From contig NZ_CP020694.1 of assembly GCF_003611275.1 (NCBI RefSeq), positions 1,550,001 through 1,614,000 on the forward strand: a stretch of 64,000 nt of DNA. Reading direction: 5' to 3'. Every line of letters begins with the position of its first letter. Position 1 is the stretch's first letter. This stretch comes from Sulfitobacter sp. D7. Its GTDB lineage: Bacteria > Pseudomonadota > Alphaproteobacteria > Rhodobacterales > Rhodobacteraceae. Shown in pieces: positions 51,654-61,863 of this stretch. Position numbers and translations under genes: made by a program. A model generated the notes under the pieces. That model had not been told where the DNA came from. It did not search any database and saw only the letters and a program-made list of their open reading frames with translations.

Positions 51654-52540
51654 TGGCGGGGTTCAATACAGGGTTTGCAAACCATATTGCGCCCGGTGTG
51701 ACAACGCTTTGCCATTGTTGGCAGGTGACGCGGGCGGATGGGGCGGTGTTTGCCTTTACCGATCACGATATGCCGCTGGCATTCGCGGGGGTCACTTTTC
51801 GCGCTGATACGGGGCTGAGTGCGCGGGCGCTGGCCCAAACCAGCGGGCTGTCGGTCGACAACACCGAGGCGCTTGGCGCGCTAAGCGATGATGCGATCCG
51901 CGAGGATGAGATCGAGCAGGGACGTTTCGATGGGGCCGAGGTTCAGGCGTGGTTGGTGAACTGGGCGGAGCCTGCGCAGCGGGTGCTGCAGTTTCGTGGA
52001 TCGATCGGCGAGTTGCACCGCACGGGCGGCAGCTTTCGTGCTGAACTGCGCGGGCTGACGGAGCCGCTGAACCGCCCCTTGGGACGGGTCTTTCAAAAGC
52101 CCTGTTCGGCGGTTCTGGGGGATGGCGTTTGCCGCTTCGATCTCACCACGCCGGGCTATGCCGAGGAACGCGCGGTTGAGACTGTGGCAGAGGCGCAGTG
52201 TTTCCGCTGGGCCGCATTCCCGGGATATGATGAGGGCTGGTTCGCCCGTGGGCGGCTTGACGTGTTGGATGGCCCGGCGGCGGGGCTCTGGGGCATAGTC
52301 AAACGTGACTACCATGAGGACGGGCAGCGGGTGATCGAGCTTTGGGAGCCGATCCGCGGAGTGGTGGCGGAGGGCACCCGCGTGCGGCTTACGGCAGGCT
52401 GCGACAAGCGGATGGAGACCTGCCGGCTAAAATTCAACAACCTGCTGAACTATCAAGGTTTTCCGGATCTGCCGGGTGAGGATTGGATGATGGCCGTCCC
52501 GCGCTCAGACGGTGCGAACGCGGGCGGGTCGCGCAGATGA
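51653..52540 (+). CDS. GTA g13, hub protein (DUF2163)
   Basis: The 295-residue protein matches DUF2163: HCWQVTRADGAVFAFTDHDMPLAFAGVTFRADTGLSARALAQTSGLSVDNTEALGALSDDAIREDEIEQGRFDGAEVQAWLVNWAEP. An LTAGCDKRMETCRLKFNNLLNYQGFPDLPG cysteine-containing end may bind iron-sulfur or zinc; in RcGTA gp13 a metal cluster was reported, as I recall. It builds the hub under the tail tube. Confidence 0.93.
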   Translation: MAGFNTGFANHIAPGVTTLCHCWQVTRADGAVFAFTDHDMPLAFAGVTFRADTGLSARALAQTSGLSVDNTEALGALSDDAIREDEIEQGRFDGAEVQAWLVNWAEPAQRVLQFRGSIGELHRTGGSFRAELRGLTEPLNRPLGRVFQKPCSAVLGDGVCRFDLTTPGYAEERAVETVAEAQCFRWAAFPGYDEGWFARGRLDVLDGPAAGLWGIVKRDYHEDGQRVIELWEPIRGVVAEGTRVRLTAGCDKRMETCRLKFNNLLNYQGFPDLPGEDWMMAVPRSDGANAGGSRR

Positions 52541-52983
52541 GCGCCGGGGGGGAACCGTTGCTGCATGCGGCGCGCGGGTGGATCGGCACGCCTTATGTGC
52601 ATCAGGCTGCGGCGAAGGGGGCGGGCTGCGACTGCCTCGGCCTCATCCGGGGGCTTTGGCGTGAACGGATGGGGGCTGAACCCGAAGCGGTGCCGCCCTA
52701 TTCGATGGACTGGTCCGAGCCGCAGGGGGAGGAACAGCTTTGGGCGGCGGCGCTGCGGCATATGGCGGTGAAGAACAGCGGTGCGCCCGCGCCCGGTGAT
52801 GTGCTGCTATTCCGAATGCGCCACGGCGCTGTGGCAAAACACCTTGGGTTGCAGGCGCGCATCGGCGCCAGTCCCAGTTTTATTCACGCCTATGCACGGC
52901 ACGGGGTCGTTGAAAGCCCCCTTAGCCTGCCATGGCAGCGGCGCATCGTGGCGCGATTTATATTTCCTGAGGAGGTCTCCTGA
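52537..52983 (+). CDS. GTA g14, NlpC/P60-type peptidoglycan peptidase
   Basis: The 148-residue protein has the NlpC/P60 pattern: LLHAARGWIGTPYVHQAAAKGAGCDCLGLIRGLWRE, with catalytic cysteine C33. APGDVLLFRMRHGAVAKHLGLQ holds the histidine region and FIHAYARHGVVESPL follows. It probably cuts the peptide part of peptidoglycan when the particle injects DNA. Its ATG overlaps the g13 stop; a longer reading inside g13 was rejected. Confidence 0.93.
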   Translation: MSAGGEPLLHAARGWIGTPYVHQAAAKGAGCDCLGLIRGLWRERMGAEPEAVPPYSMDWSEPQGEEQLWAAALRHMAVKNSGAPAPGDVLLFRMRHGAVAKHLGLQARIGASPSFIHAYARHGVVESPLSLPWQRRIVARFIFPEEVS

Positions 52984-55900
52984 TGGCGACGATTGTTCTT
53001 TCGGCAGCGGGTGCCGCGGTTGGTGGCTCCATCGGGGGCACGCTGGCGGGGCTGTCTTCTGTCGCAGTGGGCCGGGCGGTGGGGGCGAGCCTTGGGCGAC
53101 TGGTCGATCAACGCTTGCTGGGCCAAGGTGGGCAGGCGGTCGAGACCGGCAAGGTTGATCGCTTTCGGCTGACGGGCTCGGGCGAGGGGGCGGCGATCTC
53201 GCAGCTTTATGGCCGGATGCGACTGGCTGGGCATGTCATCTGGGCGTCGCAGTTCCAAGAGGTCACCCATGTCAGCGGGGGCGGCAAGGGCGGTCCCCCG
53301 ACGCCAAAGACGACCGAGTACAGCTATACCGTCAGCCTTGCCATCGCGCTTTGCGAAGGGGAGATCACCAGCGTCGGGCGCATCTGGGCGGATGGGGAAG
53401 AGATTGCCCCGGACGATCTGAACATGCGCGTCTACAGGGGCGAGGCGGATCAGCAGCCCGACCCGACCATCGCCGCGATTGAGGGCGCGGACCGGGTGCC
53501 AGCCTATCGCGGCACGGCTTATGTGGTGATGGAAGACCTCGCCTTGGCGCAGTTCGGCAACCGCGTGCCGCAGTTCTCTTTCGAGGTTATGCGCCCCGAA
53601 CAGCCGCAGGCCCCGGGGTGGGAACATGCGCCTGCCTTTGGTGTGCAGGGGGTCGCCTTGATCCCCGGCACGGGGGAATATGCGCTCGCGACCACGCCGG
53701 TCCATTATACCGATGGCCCCGGCAGCCGCTGGAGCGCGAATGTGAATTCACCGGCGGCCAAGACTGATTTCTCGGTGTCGCTGGAGGCACTGACAGAGGA
53801 ACTGCCCCGGCTAGAAGCGGCCTCTCTCGTTGTGTCATGGTTCGGCAGCGATCTGCGCTGTGGCGATTGCCGCCTGCGCCCCAAGGTGGAAGAGCCGGAC
53901 ATTGATGGGGAGAACATGCCGTGGCGGGTGTCTGGGGTGACGCGCGGCACGGCCGAGGTCATCACCCAGCACGGCGCGCGCCCGATCTATGGCGGCACGC
54001 CAGCCGATGCCGCGGTGGTTGAGGCCATTCACGCGCTGAAGGCGGCGGGCAAGTCGGTGATGTTCTACCCGTTCATCTTGATGGATCAGACCGAAGGCAA
54101 CGGCTTGCCAGACCCCTATAGCGATGCCGAGGATCAACCCCGCTTGCCGTGGCGCGGGCGAATCACCCTTTCGGTCGCACCGGGGCGGCCGGGCAGCCCG
54201 GATGGGTCAGCGGCGGCGGCGGCAGAAGTTGCCGCGTTTTTCGGCACAGCCACTGCGGCGGATTTCACGGTGACCGAGGGCGCGGTGAGCTACGATGGCC
54301 CAGCGGAATGGACCCTTTCGCGGTTCATCCTGCACTACGCCGCACTCTGCGCCGCGGCGGGCGGGGTCGAAGCCTTTTGCATCTCTTCTGAAATGCGAGG
54401 CCTGACCCAGATACGCGCGGCGGGGAATAGCTTCCCTGCGGTCACCGCGCTGCGGGCCTTGGCCGGAGAGGTGCGTGGCTTGCTCGGGCCGGATGCGAAG
54501 ATCAGCTATGCCGCTGATTGGTCGGAGTATTTTGGCTATCAGCCGCAGGATGGCAGTGGTGATGTTTACTTTCACCTCGATCCGCTGTGGGCCGATCCGC
54601 AGATCGATTTCATCGGGATCGACAACTACATGCCGCTGGCCGATTGGCGCGATGAGGAGGGGCATGTCGATGGGGAAGACTGGCCCGCGATTTACGATGT
54701 CGGCTATCTAAAATCCAACATCGAAGGCGGTGAGGGGTATGACTGGTACTACCATTCGCCCGAAGCCCGTGCGGCACAGATCCGAACGCCGATCACTGAT
54801 GGCGCCCATGATGAACCTTGGGTCTATCGTTACAAAGACCTGCGCCGTTGGTGGCAGAACCATCACCATCCGCGCATCGGTGGAGAGCGGCAGGGAGCAC
54901 CCACGGAATGGCAGCCCATGTCCAAGCCGATCTGGTTCACGGAGTACGGCTGTGCCGCCATCGACAAAGGCGCGAACCAACCCAACAAGTTCCTCGATCT
55001 GAAAAGCTCGGAAAGCGCCTTGCCGCATCATTCCTCCGGCGCACGGGACGATTTGATGCAGATGCAATATCTGCGCGCGCTGTCGGAATATTGGCGTGAT
55101 CCAGCGCGCAACCCGATCTCGGACGAATATGGCGCTCCAATGCTGGATATGTCGCGCGCCTTCGTTTGGGCTTGGGACACGCGGCCCTTTCCCTTCTTTC
55201 CCAACAATGTCGATCTATGGAGCGATGGGGAGAATTACAGCCGGGGTCATTGGCTGAACGGACGGGTCTCGGCGCGTTCGCTGGCCTCGGTGGTCGGGGA
55301 GATTTGCCGCCGTGCGGGTGTGATGCATTTCGATACCTCTCAGCTTTTCGGCTATGTCCGCGGCTACACCGTGGACGTGGTCGGAGAGGCGCGCGCCGCC
55401 TTGCAACCTTTGATGCTGCGCTATGGGTTCGACGCGATTGAACGCGATGGGGTTTTGCAGTTTCGGATGCGTGATGGGACGGATGCGGTACCACTTGACC
55501 CCGGCAAGCTGGCCATTCACCCCGACCTCGGCGGGCTGACAGAGCAGCAGCGCGAGGCTGAGGCCGAAGTCTCGGGCCGTGTACGGCTGCGGTTCATTCA
55601 GGCTGATGCGGATTTCGACGCAATCGCGGAAGAGGCGGTTCTACCGGATGAGGCGACCCATGCGGTCACCGGGACCGAACTGAACATGGCCCTGACCCGG
55701 GGCGAGGGGCGGCAAGTAGCCGAGCGCTGGTTGACCGAGGCGCGTGTCGCCCGTGAGACGCTGCGGCTGGCGCTGCCGCCATCGCAGATGGCTATCGGGA
55801 CGGGGGATGTGATCGAACTGCCGGGCGATGGCGCGGAGGGGCCGGGGCGCTACCGCATTGACCGCGTCGAACAGGCCGGTTCCCAGCTGATCGATGCCGT

Positions 55901-56912
55901 ACGGATTGAACCCGAAGTCTATGACCCCGCGCCGCTTGAAGAAGAACTGGCGTCTCTGCGGCCTTTCGCGCCGCCGCTGCCGGTCTTGCCCCAGTTCATG
56001 GACTTGCCGCTTTTGCGCGGGGATGAGGTGCCCCATGCGCCGCATCTGGCGGTGACGGCAACCCCTTGGCCGGGGTCAGTCGCCGTTTATCGCTCTACGG
56101 TTGATGCTGATTATGCGCTCAACGGCGTCGTTTCCAGTCGGTCCATCATGGGGGTCACCCAAACGGCCCTGCGCGCGGCGCGGCCGGGGGTGATCGACGC
56201 AGGACCGGTGCTGGAAGTCAAACTCAGCAGCGGCAGCCTTGAATCGGTCAGCAAAGAGGCGCTTTTGAATGGGGCGAACCTTGCCGCGATCGGCGATGGA
56301 AGCGCGGACCGATGGGAGTTGTTTCAATTTCAGGAGGCGCAGCTTGTCGCCCCTGCGACCTATTGGCTGACGGGACGTCTGCGCGGGCAGGCGGGAAGTG
56401 ATGGGCTGATGCCGGAGGTTTGGCCCGTGGGGTCGCGCTTTGTGCTGATGAATGGGACACCGCAACAGGTCGAGTTCAGCCCGCATCTGCGCCGCGTGGC
56501 CCAGCACTACCGCATAGGTCCTGCCCGGCGCCCCGTGGATGATCCGTCCTATCTGCATCAGGTACATGCGTTTGACGGGAATGGCCTGCGGCCCTACAAC
56601 CCGTGCCATCTGCGGGCCGAGGCGCTGCCCGGTGGTGATATTACCTTTAGCTGGATCCGACGCACGCGGATCGACGGGGAAGCTTGGGACGGGCCAGAAG
56701 TGCCGCTTGGCGAAGAAAGTGAGCGGTATCTTCTGCGCGTTTTTGCAGGCGGTCAGCACCTGCGGGACGTACTGCTCGATACGCCCGGGTGGACCTACAG
56801 CACTGCGGCACGGGCGGCCGATGGGCTGACCGGGGCGTTTGAGGTAACGGTGGCGCAGGTCTCTGCCAGCTACGGCGCGGGGCTTGCCGCAGGTTTGGTG
56901 GTGCCCGGATAG
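52983..56912 (+). CDS. GTA g15, megatron host-specificity/tail tip protein
   Basis: The 1309-residue protein starts with a hydrophobic glycine-rich segment (AAGAAVGGSIGGTLAGLSSVAVG). A glycoside-hydrolase-like (TIM-barrel) region follows, at about residues 380-700, with PWRGRITLSVAPGRPG and IDFIGIDNYMPLADWR. Later come hub and fibronectin-like regions with YTVDVVGEARAALQPLM. It is the largest GTA protein and forms the baseplate tip contacting the recipient. It ends the cluster without frameshift. Recipient receptor binding is inferred from family knowledge. Confidence 0.93.
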   Translation: MATIVLSAAGAAVGGSIGGTLAGLSSVAVGRAVGASLGRLVDQRLLGQGGQAVETGKVDRFRLTGSGEGAAISQLYGRMRLAGHVIWASQFQEVTHVSGGGKGGPPTPKTTEYSYTVSLAIALCEGEITSVGRIWADGEEIAPDDLNMRVYRGEADQQPDPTIAAIEGADRVPAYRGTAYVVMEDLALAQFGNRVPQFSFEVMRPEQPQAPGWEHAPAFGVQGVALIPGTGEYALATTPVHYTDGPGSRWSANVNSPAAKTDFSVSLEALTEELPRLEAASLVVSWFGSDLRCGDCRLRPKVEEPDIDGENMPWRVSGVTRGTAEVITQHGARPIYGGTPADAAVVEAIHALKAAGKSVMFYPFILMDQTEGNGLPDPYSDAEDQPRLPWRGRITLSVAPGRPGSPDGSAAAAAEVAAFFGTATAADFTVTEGAVSYDGPAEWTLSRFILHYAALCAAAGGVEAFCISSEMRGLTQIRAAGNSFPAVTALRALAGEVRGLLGPDAKISYAADWSEYFGYQPQDGSGDVYFHLDPLWADPQIDFIGIDNYMPLADWRDEEGHVDGEDWPAIYDVGYLKSNIEGGEGYDWYYHSPEARAAQIRTPITDGAHDEPWVYRYKDLRRWWQNHHHPRIGGERQGAPTEWQPMSKPIWFTEYGCAAIDKGANQPNKFLDLKSSESALPHHSSGARDDLMQMQYLRALSEYWRDPARNPISDEYGAPMLDMSRAFVWAWDTRPFPFFPNNVDLWSDGENYSRGHWLNGRVSARSLASVVGEICRRAGVMHFDTSQLFGYVRGYTVDVVGEARAALQPLMLRYGFDAIERDGVLQFRMRDGTDAVPLDPGKLAIHPDLGGLTEQQREAEAEVSGRVRLRFIQADADFDAIAEEAVLPDEATHAVTGTELNMALTRGEGRQVAERWLTEARVARETLRLALPPSQMAIGTGDVIELPGDGAEGPGRYRIDRVEQAGSQLIDAVRIEPEVYDPAPLEEELASLRPFAPPLPVLPQFMDLPLLRGDEVPHAPHLAVTATPWPGSVAVYRSTVDADYALNGVVSSRSIMGVTQTALRAARPGVIDAGPVLEVKLSSGSLESVSKEALLNGANLAAIGDGSADRWELFQFQEAQLVAPATYWLTGRLRGQAGSDGLMPEVWPVGSRFVLMNGTPQQVEFSPHLRRVAQHYRIGPARRPVDDPSYLHQVHAFDGNGLRPYNPCHLRAEALPGGDITFSWIRRTRIDGEAWDGPEVPLGEESERYLLRVFAGGQHLRDVLLDTPGWTYSTAARAADGLTGAFEVTVAQVSASYGAGLAAGLVVPG

Positions 56913-57010
56913 GCCCGCGCGTTATCACGATTTTGAGCATGTGCGGATTTACAAATGGTCCTACGCTATTGCATGAGCTACCCTAGCGGCAGAGTGAAGG
57001 AGCCCGTGCC

Positions 57011-57823
57011 ATGGCGCAGACACACAGAAATATCTCGAAAGTGGACCCGGTCTGGGATCAGATTCAGCAAGAAGCTGAGGATGCGGTGCGTGATGAGCCG
57101 CTGATCGGCGGCTTTGTTCACGCCTGTATCCTGCACCATAAATCCATCGAGAACGCGCTTTCCTATCGCATCGCTGCGAAGCTGTCGTCGAATGAGATGT
57201 CGATGATGGTCGTGCGCGAAATGGTCGAGGAAGCCTATGCCGAAGACCCGGACCTCGTCGCCGCGGCGCGCGCCGATCTGGTGGCGATCTATGACCGTGA
57301 CCCGGCCTGCCATCGGCTGTTGCAGCCGATCCTGTACTTCAAAGGCTATCAGGCCGTGCAGGCCTACCGGGTTGGTCATTACCTCTATGCCAAGGGCAAA
57401 CGCGATTTGGCCTATTTCATCCAAATGCGGGTGAGCGAGATTTTCGGCGTTGATATCCACCCGGCGGCCAAGATGGGCAAGGGCATTATGATTGACCACG
57501 CGCATTCCATCGTCATCGGTGAGACGGCGGTGGTGGGCGACAACGTCTCGATGCTGCATTCGGTGACCCTTGGCGGCACCGGCAAGGAAGAAGAAGACCG
57601 CCACCCCAAAATCGGGAACGGCGTGTTGATTGGCGCAGGCGCAAAGGTGTTGGGCAACATCACCATCGGCCATTGCAGCCGGATCGCCGCGGGCTCGGTC
57701 GTGCTGGAGCCTGTGCCTGCCTGCAAAACTGTCGCCGGGATTCCGGCGCGGATCGTGGGAGAGGCGGGCTGCGATCAGCCGTCGATGTCGATGAACCATC
57801 TTTTTGGGCCAGACGCCGAGTAG
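57011..57823 (+). CDS. cysE: CysE, serine O-acetyltransferase
   Basis: The 270-residue enzyme makes O-acetylserine from serine and acetyl-CoA for cysteine synthesis. The N-terminal helical domain (DPVWDQIQQEAEDAVRDEPLIGGFVHACILHHKSIENALSYRIAAKL) is followed by left-handed hexapeptide repeats. These include DIHPAAKMGKGIMIDHAHSIVIGETAVVGDNVSMLHSVTLGGTG and PKIGNGVLIGAGAKVLGNITIG. AAGGAGCCCGTGCC precedes the start. It sits just after the GTA cluster, as it does in several Rhodobacterales. Confidence 0.95.
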   Translation: MAQTHRNISKVDPVWDQIQQEAEDAVRDEPLIGGFVHACILHHKSIENALSYRIAAKLSSNEMSMMVVREMVEEAYAEDPDLVAAARADLVAIYDRDPACHRLLQPILYFKGYQAVQAYRVGHYLYAKGKRDLAYFIQMRVSEIFGVDIHPAAKMGKGIMIDHAHSIVIGETAVVGDNVSMLHSVTLGGTGKEEEDRHPKIGNGVLIGAGAKVLGNITIGHCSRIAAGSVVLEPVPACKTVAGIPARIVGEAGCDQPSMSMNHLFGPDAE

Positions 57824-57845
57824 GCGCAGACGCCAGCGTTGCAAT

Positions 57846-57875
57846 AAAAAAAGCCGGGGCATGCCCCGGCTTTTT
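57846..57875. terminator. Bidirectional terminator between cysE and pdhC
   Basis: A fully self-complementary sequence (57851-57872, centred on GGGGCATGCCCC) has A-runs on one side and T-runs on the other. It serves the convergent cysE and pdhC genes. Confidence 0.92.
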
Positions 57876-57894
57876 CGTTTCGAGGGTGCGGGCT

Positions 57895-59253
57895 TTAGGC
57901 CAGCATGATCATCGGATTTTCGAGGTTCTCGACAATCGCATTCAACAGCTGCGCACCGAGGGCACCGTCGATCACGCGGTGGTCGACCGACAGGGTCACG
58001 GACATGACCGTCGCTGCAGTGATCTCACCATCCTTGCCGATGATCGGCTTTTTGACACCAGCGCCCACGGCAAGGATCGCGCCATGCGGCGGGTTGATGA
58101 CCGCATCGAAATTGTCGATGCCGAACATTCCCAAATTCGAAATCGCAAAGCTGCCGCCCTGATACTCATGCGGCGCCAGTTTGCGGTCGCGGGCGCGGGT
58201 GGCAAGGTCTTTCATCTGCGCCGAGAGGGTCGAGAGCGACTTGGTGTCGGCGTCCTGCAACACGGGGGTGAAGAGACCGCCTTCGATCGCCACGGCCACG
58301 GCCACATCCGAGGGTTTCAGCTTGAGGATGCGATCACCGGCCCAGACGGCATTGGCATCCGGCACCGATTGCAGGGCCAGCGCGCAGGCTTTGATGATGA
58401 AGTCGTTGACCGAGAGCTTTACCCTCCGCGATTCCAACTGCTTGTTCAGATCGCTGCGGAAGGAAAGCAGCGCGTCGATCTGAATGTCGCGGCGCAGGTA
58501 GAAATGCGGCACGGTTTGCTTGGCCTCGGTAAGGCGCGCGGCGATGGTCTTGCGCATGCCGTTGAGGGTGACTTCCTCGTACTCCCGGCCCTCGTACATC
58601 TTGGCGACCGCATCGGCAGATGGGCCGGTTGCCGCGGCTTGGGCGACCGGGGCGGCATCTTTGGCAGGCGCGGCGCCTTCGGATTTCGCCGCAGTTGGCT
58701 GTGCGTTTTCGACATCCGCTTTGACGATCCGACCGCGCGGGCCGCTGCCGTCGATTTGCGACAGGTCCAACCCCTTGTCGGCGGCGATCCGGCGGGCGAG
58801 GGGGGAGGCAAAGATACGCTCGCCCTTATCGCTTTTCGGTGCGGCGGGGGCTTTGCTTTCGCTATTGCCCGTCGCCTCATTCGCTTCCGTTGCCCCACGG
58901 CCATAGCCTGCTTCGGGCGTCTCGGCCTCTGCGGCTTTGGGCGCTGCTTCGGCCTGCGGTTTTTCTTCCTTGGCCGGAGCGGCGCTGCTGTCGATGTCGT
59001 CGGCGCTTTCGCCTTCTTCGAGCAGTACGGCGATCGGGGTGTTGACCTTCACCCCCTCGCTGCCTTCGCTGATCAGGATCTTGCCGATGGTGCCTTCGTC
59101 GACGGCTTCGAATTCCATCGTGGCCTTGTCGGTCTCGATCTCGGCCAGAATGTCACCAGAGGAGACTTCGTCGCCTTCCTTGACCAGCCATTTGGCAAGC
59201 GTGCCTTCCTCCATCGTGGGGGATAGGGCGGGCATGAGAATTTCTGTGGGCAT
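57895..59253 (-). CDS. pdhC: PdhC, dihydrolipoamide acetyltransferase (E2) of pyruvate dehydrogenase
   Basis: The 452-residue E2 has one lipoyl domain (residues 1-80, lysine in [10 protein letters not shown]) and an alanine/lysine/proline-rich linker. The peripheral subunit-binding domain is [34 protein letters not shown]. The catalytic core ends with [31 protein letters not shown], containing the active histidine-aspartate HRVIDG. It transfers acetyl groups to CoA. It is the last gene of the pdhABC operon, 10 bases after pdhB; the E3 gene is not adjacent. Confidence 0.96.
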   Translation of the reverse strand: MPTEILMPALSPTMEEGTLAKWLVKEGDEVSSGDILAEIETDKATMEFEAVDEGTIGKILISEGSEGVKVNTPIAVLLEEGESADDIDSSAAPAKEEKPQAEAAPKAAEAETPEAGYGRGATEANEATGNSESKAPAAPKSDKGERIFASPLARRIAADKGLDLSQIDGSGPRGRIVKADVENAQPTAAKSEGAAPAKDAAPVAQAAATGPSADAVAKMYEGREYEEVTLNGMRKTIAARLTEAKQTVPHFYLRRDIQIDALLSFRSDLNKQLESRRVKLSVNDFIIKACALALQSVPDANAVWAGDRILKLKPSDVAVAVAIEGGLFTPVLQDADTKSLSTLSAQMKDLATRARDRKLAPHEYQGGSFAISNLGMFGIDNFDAVINPPHGAILAVGAGVKKPIIGKDGEITAATVMSVTLSVDHRVIDGALGAQLLNAIVENLENPMIMLA

Positions 59254-59263
59254 GATCCGCTCC

Positions 59264-60655
59264 TTACCGGTAGGTGACTGATTTCACGGCTTCGATCACC
59301 TCGTCGGTGGTGACCAGCGCGTGTTTTTCAAGGTTGGCGGCATAGGGCATGGGAACGTCCTTGCCGGTGCAGGTGATGACCGGAGCGTCGAGGTAATCGA
59401 ACGCCTCTTGCATGATCACGCCGCTGATGTAGCCGCCGACCGAGCCCTGCGGCCAGCCTTCTTCGACGGTGACGCAGCGGTTGGTCTTCATGACCGATTT
59501 CAGGATCGTGTCGGTGTCCATCGGGCGCAGGGTGCGCAGGTCGATGACTTCGGCCTCGATACCCTCTTCGGCCAGCTTCTCAGCCGCTTCCAACGCATAG
59601 GTCATGCCAATGCCGAAGCTGACGATGGTCACGTCCGACCCTTCGCGCCAGATGCGAGCCTTGCCGAAGGGCACGGTGTAATCCTCAATATCCGGCACGT
59701 CGAAGCTGCGGCCATAGAGAATTTCATTCTCAAGGAAGATCACCGGGTTCGGGTCACGGATGGCGGTTTTCATCAAGCCTTTATAATCGCTCGCCGAATA
59801 GGGCATCGCGACCTTCAGGCCGGGGATCTGCATGAACCACGCGGCATAGTCCTGAGAGTGCTGCGCGCCAACGCGGGCGGCGGCACCGTTGGGGCCACGG
59901 AAGACCATGGGCGCGCCCATCTGGCCGCCGGACATGTAGAGCGTCTTGGCCGCGGAGTTGATGATCTGATCCATCGCTTGCATGGCGAAGTTGAAGGTCA
60001 TGAACTCAACAATCGGGCGCAGACCGCCGAAGGCCGCACCAACACCGATCCCGGCAAAGCCATGTTCGGTGATCGGCGTGTCGATCACCCGTTTGGGGCC
60101 GAATTCGTCCAACATCCCTTGGGTGATTTTATAGGCGCCTTGGTACTCCGCGACTTCTTCGCCCATGAGGAAGACATCTTCGTCGCGGCGCATCTCTTCG
60201 GCCATGGCATCACGCAGCGCTTCGCGGACGGTCTGCTGCTTCATCTCGGTGCCTTCGGGCCAGTCGGGGCTGGTGTCGGGCTCGGGCTGTTTCTTGCCTT
60301 CGGCGGGGGTGGCGCGGTCGCTGTCGTCGTTGTCGCCCGACTTGGCTTCGGCGTCGTCGCTTTTGGCCTCGGCGGGGGCGGATTTTGCCGTGTCGATGTC
60401 GGAGGCATCTTCGCCTTCTTCCAGCAGCACGGCGATGGCGGTGTTCACCTTGACGCCTTCGGTGCCCTCGCTGATCAGGATCTTGCCGATGGTGCCTTCA
60501 TCGACGGCTTCAAATTCCATCGTGGCCTTGTCGGTCTCGATTTCAGCCAGAATGTCTCCAGAGGAGACTTCGTCGCCCTCCTTGACCAGCCATTTGGCCA
60601 GCGTGCCTTCTTCCATGGTGGGGCTGAGGGCGGGCATGAGAATTTCGGTTGCCAT
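59264..60655 (-). CDS. pdhB: PdhB, pyruvate dehydrogenase E1 beta subunit with N-terminal lipoyl domain
   Basis: The 463-residue protein has a lipoyl domain at residues 1-85 ([10 protein letters not shown] with lipoyl lysine) and a charged linker. The transketolase-like beta subunit has [54 protein letters not shown] and [14 protein letters not shown] [15 protein letters not shown]. Lipoyl-bearing E1 beta is usual in alphaproteobacteria. The start at [12 protein letters not shown] follows an AGGAGG. pdhA ends 4 bases upstream. Confidence 0.96.
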   Translation of the reverse strand: MATEILMPALSPTMEEGTLAKWLVKEGDEVSSGDILAEIETDKATMEFEAVDEGTIGKILISEGTEGVKVNTAIAVLLEEGEDASDIDTAKSAPAEAKSDDAEAKSGDNDDSDRATPAEGKKQPEPDTSPDWPEGTEMKQQTVREALRDAMAEEMRRDEDVFLMGEEVAEYQGAYKITQGMLDEFGPKRVIDTPITEHGFAGIGVGAAFGGLRPIVEFMTFNFAMQAMDQIINSAAKTLYMSGGQMGAPMVFRGPNGAAARVGAQHSQDYAAWFMQIPGLKVAMPYSASDYKGLMKTAIRDPNPVIFLENEILYGRSFDVPDIEDYTVPFGKARIWREGSDVTIVSFGIGMTYALEAAEKLAEEGIEAEVIDLRTLRPMDTDTILKSVMKTNRCVTVEEGWPQGSVGGYISGVIMQEAFDYLDAPVITCTGKDVPMPYAANLEKHALVTTDEVIEAVKSVTYR

Positions 60656-60659
60656 TGCT

Positions 60660-61667
60660 TCAGGCCTCCTGCGGAACTTCGGTTGCGTAGATATCGGTCC
60701 AGAGCTCATCAAGCGCGGGCTCCGGGCTTTCCTTGGCGAAATCGGCGCTCTCGTTCACGATCTTCTTGATCTCTTTGTCGATGGCCTTGAGGTCCTCTTC
60801 GCTGGCGTGATTGCCTTCCAGCAACAGGGTACGGACCGATTCAATCGGGTCACGCTCGTCGCGCATTTTCTGAACCTCTTCACGGGTGCGGTATTTCGCG
60901 GGGTCGGACATGGAGTGGCCACGGTAACGGTAGGTCTTGATCTCCAGAATATACGGCCCGTTCTCACGGGCGTGGGCCACGGCCTTTTGACCGGCCTCTT
61001 TCACCGCCAGCACGTCCATCCCATCGACGGCCTCACCGGGGATACCAAAGGCTTTGCCGCGCTCCCAAATCTCGGCAGAGGAGGTCGAGCGCTGCTGCGA
61101 TGTGCCCATGGCGTATTGGTTGTTCTCGATCACAAAGATCACCGGCAGCTTCCAAAGGGCGGCCATGTTAAAGGTCTCATAGACCTGACCTTGGTTCGCC
61201 GCACCATCGCCGAAATAGGTGAAAGTGACGCGCCCGTTGCCCTTGTACTGATCGGCAAAGGCCAGCCCCGCGCCGAGCGGCACCTGCGCTGCGACAATGC
61301 CGTGGCCGCCGTAAAAATGCTTTTCTTTCGAGAACATATGCATGCTCCCGCCCTTGCCCTTGGAGTAGCCACCCTCGCGGCCCGTCAACTCGGCCATGAC
61401 GCCGTTCGGGTCCATGCCACAGGCCAGCATATGGCCGTGATCGCGGTAGGAAGTGACGCGCTTGTCGCCTTCTTCGGCGGCGGCCTCAAGGCCGACAACA
61501 ACAGCTTCTTGCCCAATATAGAGGTGGCAGAACCCCCCGATCAGCCCCATGCCGTATAGTTGTCCGGCTTTCTCTTCAAACCGCCGGATCAGCAGCATGT
61601 CGCGGTAGTAGCTGGTCAGCTCCTCCGCAGAGACATTGGGTTTCTTGCTCGATTTCCTCGCGGCCAT
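60660..61667 (-). CDS. pdhA: PdhA, pyruvate dehydrogenase E1 alpha subunit
   Basis: The 335-residue subunit binds thiamine diphosphate: the motif [31 protein letters not shown] is visible, along with the phosphorylation-loop region [19 protein letters not shown]. The N terminus has [34 protein letters not shown]. It decarboxylates pyruvate with PdhB. It starts the pdhABC operon, and a palindromic operator-like sequence lies 39 bases upstream. Confidence 0.97.
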   Translation of the reverse strand: MAARKSSKKPNVSAEELTSYYRDMLLIRRFEEKAGQLYGMGLIGGFCHLYIGQEAVVVGLEAAAEEGDKRVTSYRDHGHMLACGMDPNGVMAELTGREGGYSKGKGGSMHMFSKEKHFYGGHGIVAAQVPLGAGLAFADQYKGNGRVTFTYFGDGAANQGQVYETFNMAALWKLPVIFVIENNQYAMGTSQQRSTSSAEIWERGKAFGIPGEAVDGMDVLAVKEAGQKAVAHARENGPYILEIKTYRYRGHSMSDPAKYRTREEVQKMRDERDPIESVRTLLLEGNHASEEDLKAIDKEIKKIVNESADFAKESPEPALDELWTDIYATEVPQEA

Positions 61668-61705
61668 GGACGTCTCCTCCGTCGGCTTTGGTCAGGTGCC
61701 AAAAG

Positions 61706-61723
61706 TAGTTTAGCGTTAAACTA
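61706..61723. promoter_or_regulatory. Palindromic operator candidate upstream of pdhA
   Basis: TAGTTTA-GCGT-TAAACTA is a perfect 7-4-7 inverted repeat with a central TTAGCGTTAA, a LacI-family-like core. It lies between pdhA and the FtsB-like gene. A carbon-metabolism regulator such as CceR is a plausible binder. Confidence 0.5.
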
Positions 61724-61863
61724 TTCCCTAGCGCATTCCGGAATGGATTGCGAGAGACTTTGTGACGTGGCGCGCGCGCCACGGCTGACAAGGCGAAGGA
61801 GGCCAGAGATTTTAAGTGATTGCAAGGCCGCAGGCGCGGGGCAGGGCGATCAGGGGCGAAAGG

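Noticed and set aside
42857..56912. Ordinary prophage
   Set aside because: No integrase, repressor, replication or lysis genes and no attachment repeats are present. The gene order matches the RcGTA cluster exactly.
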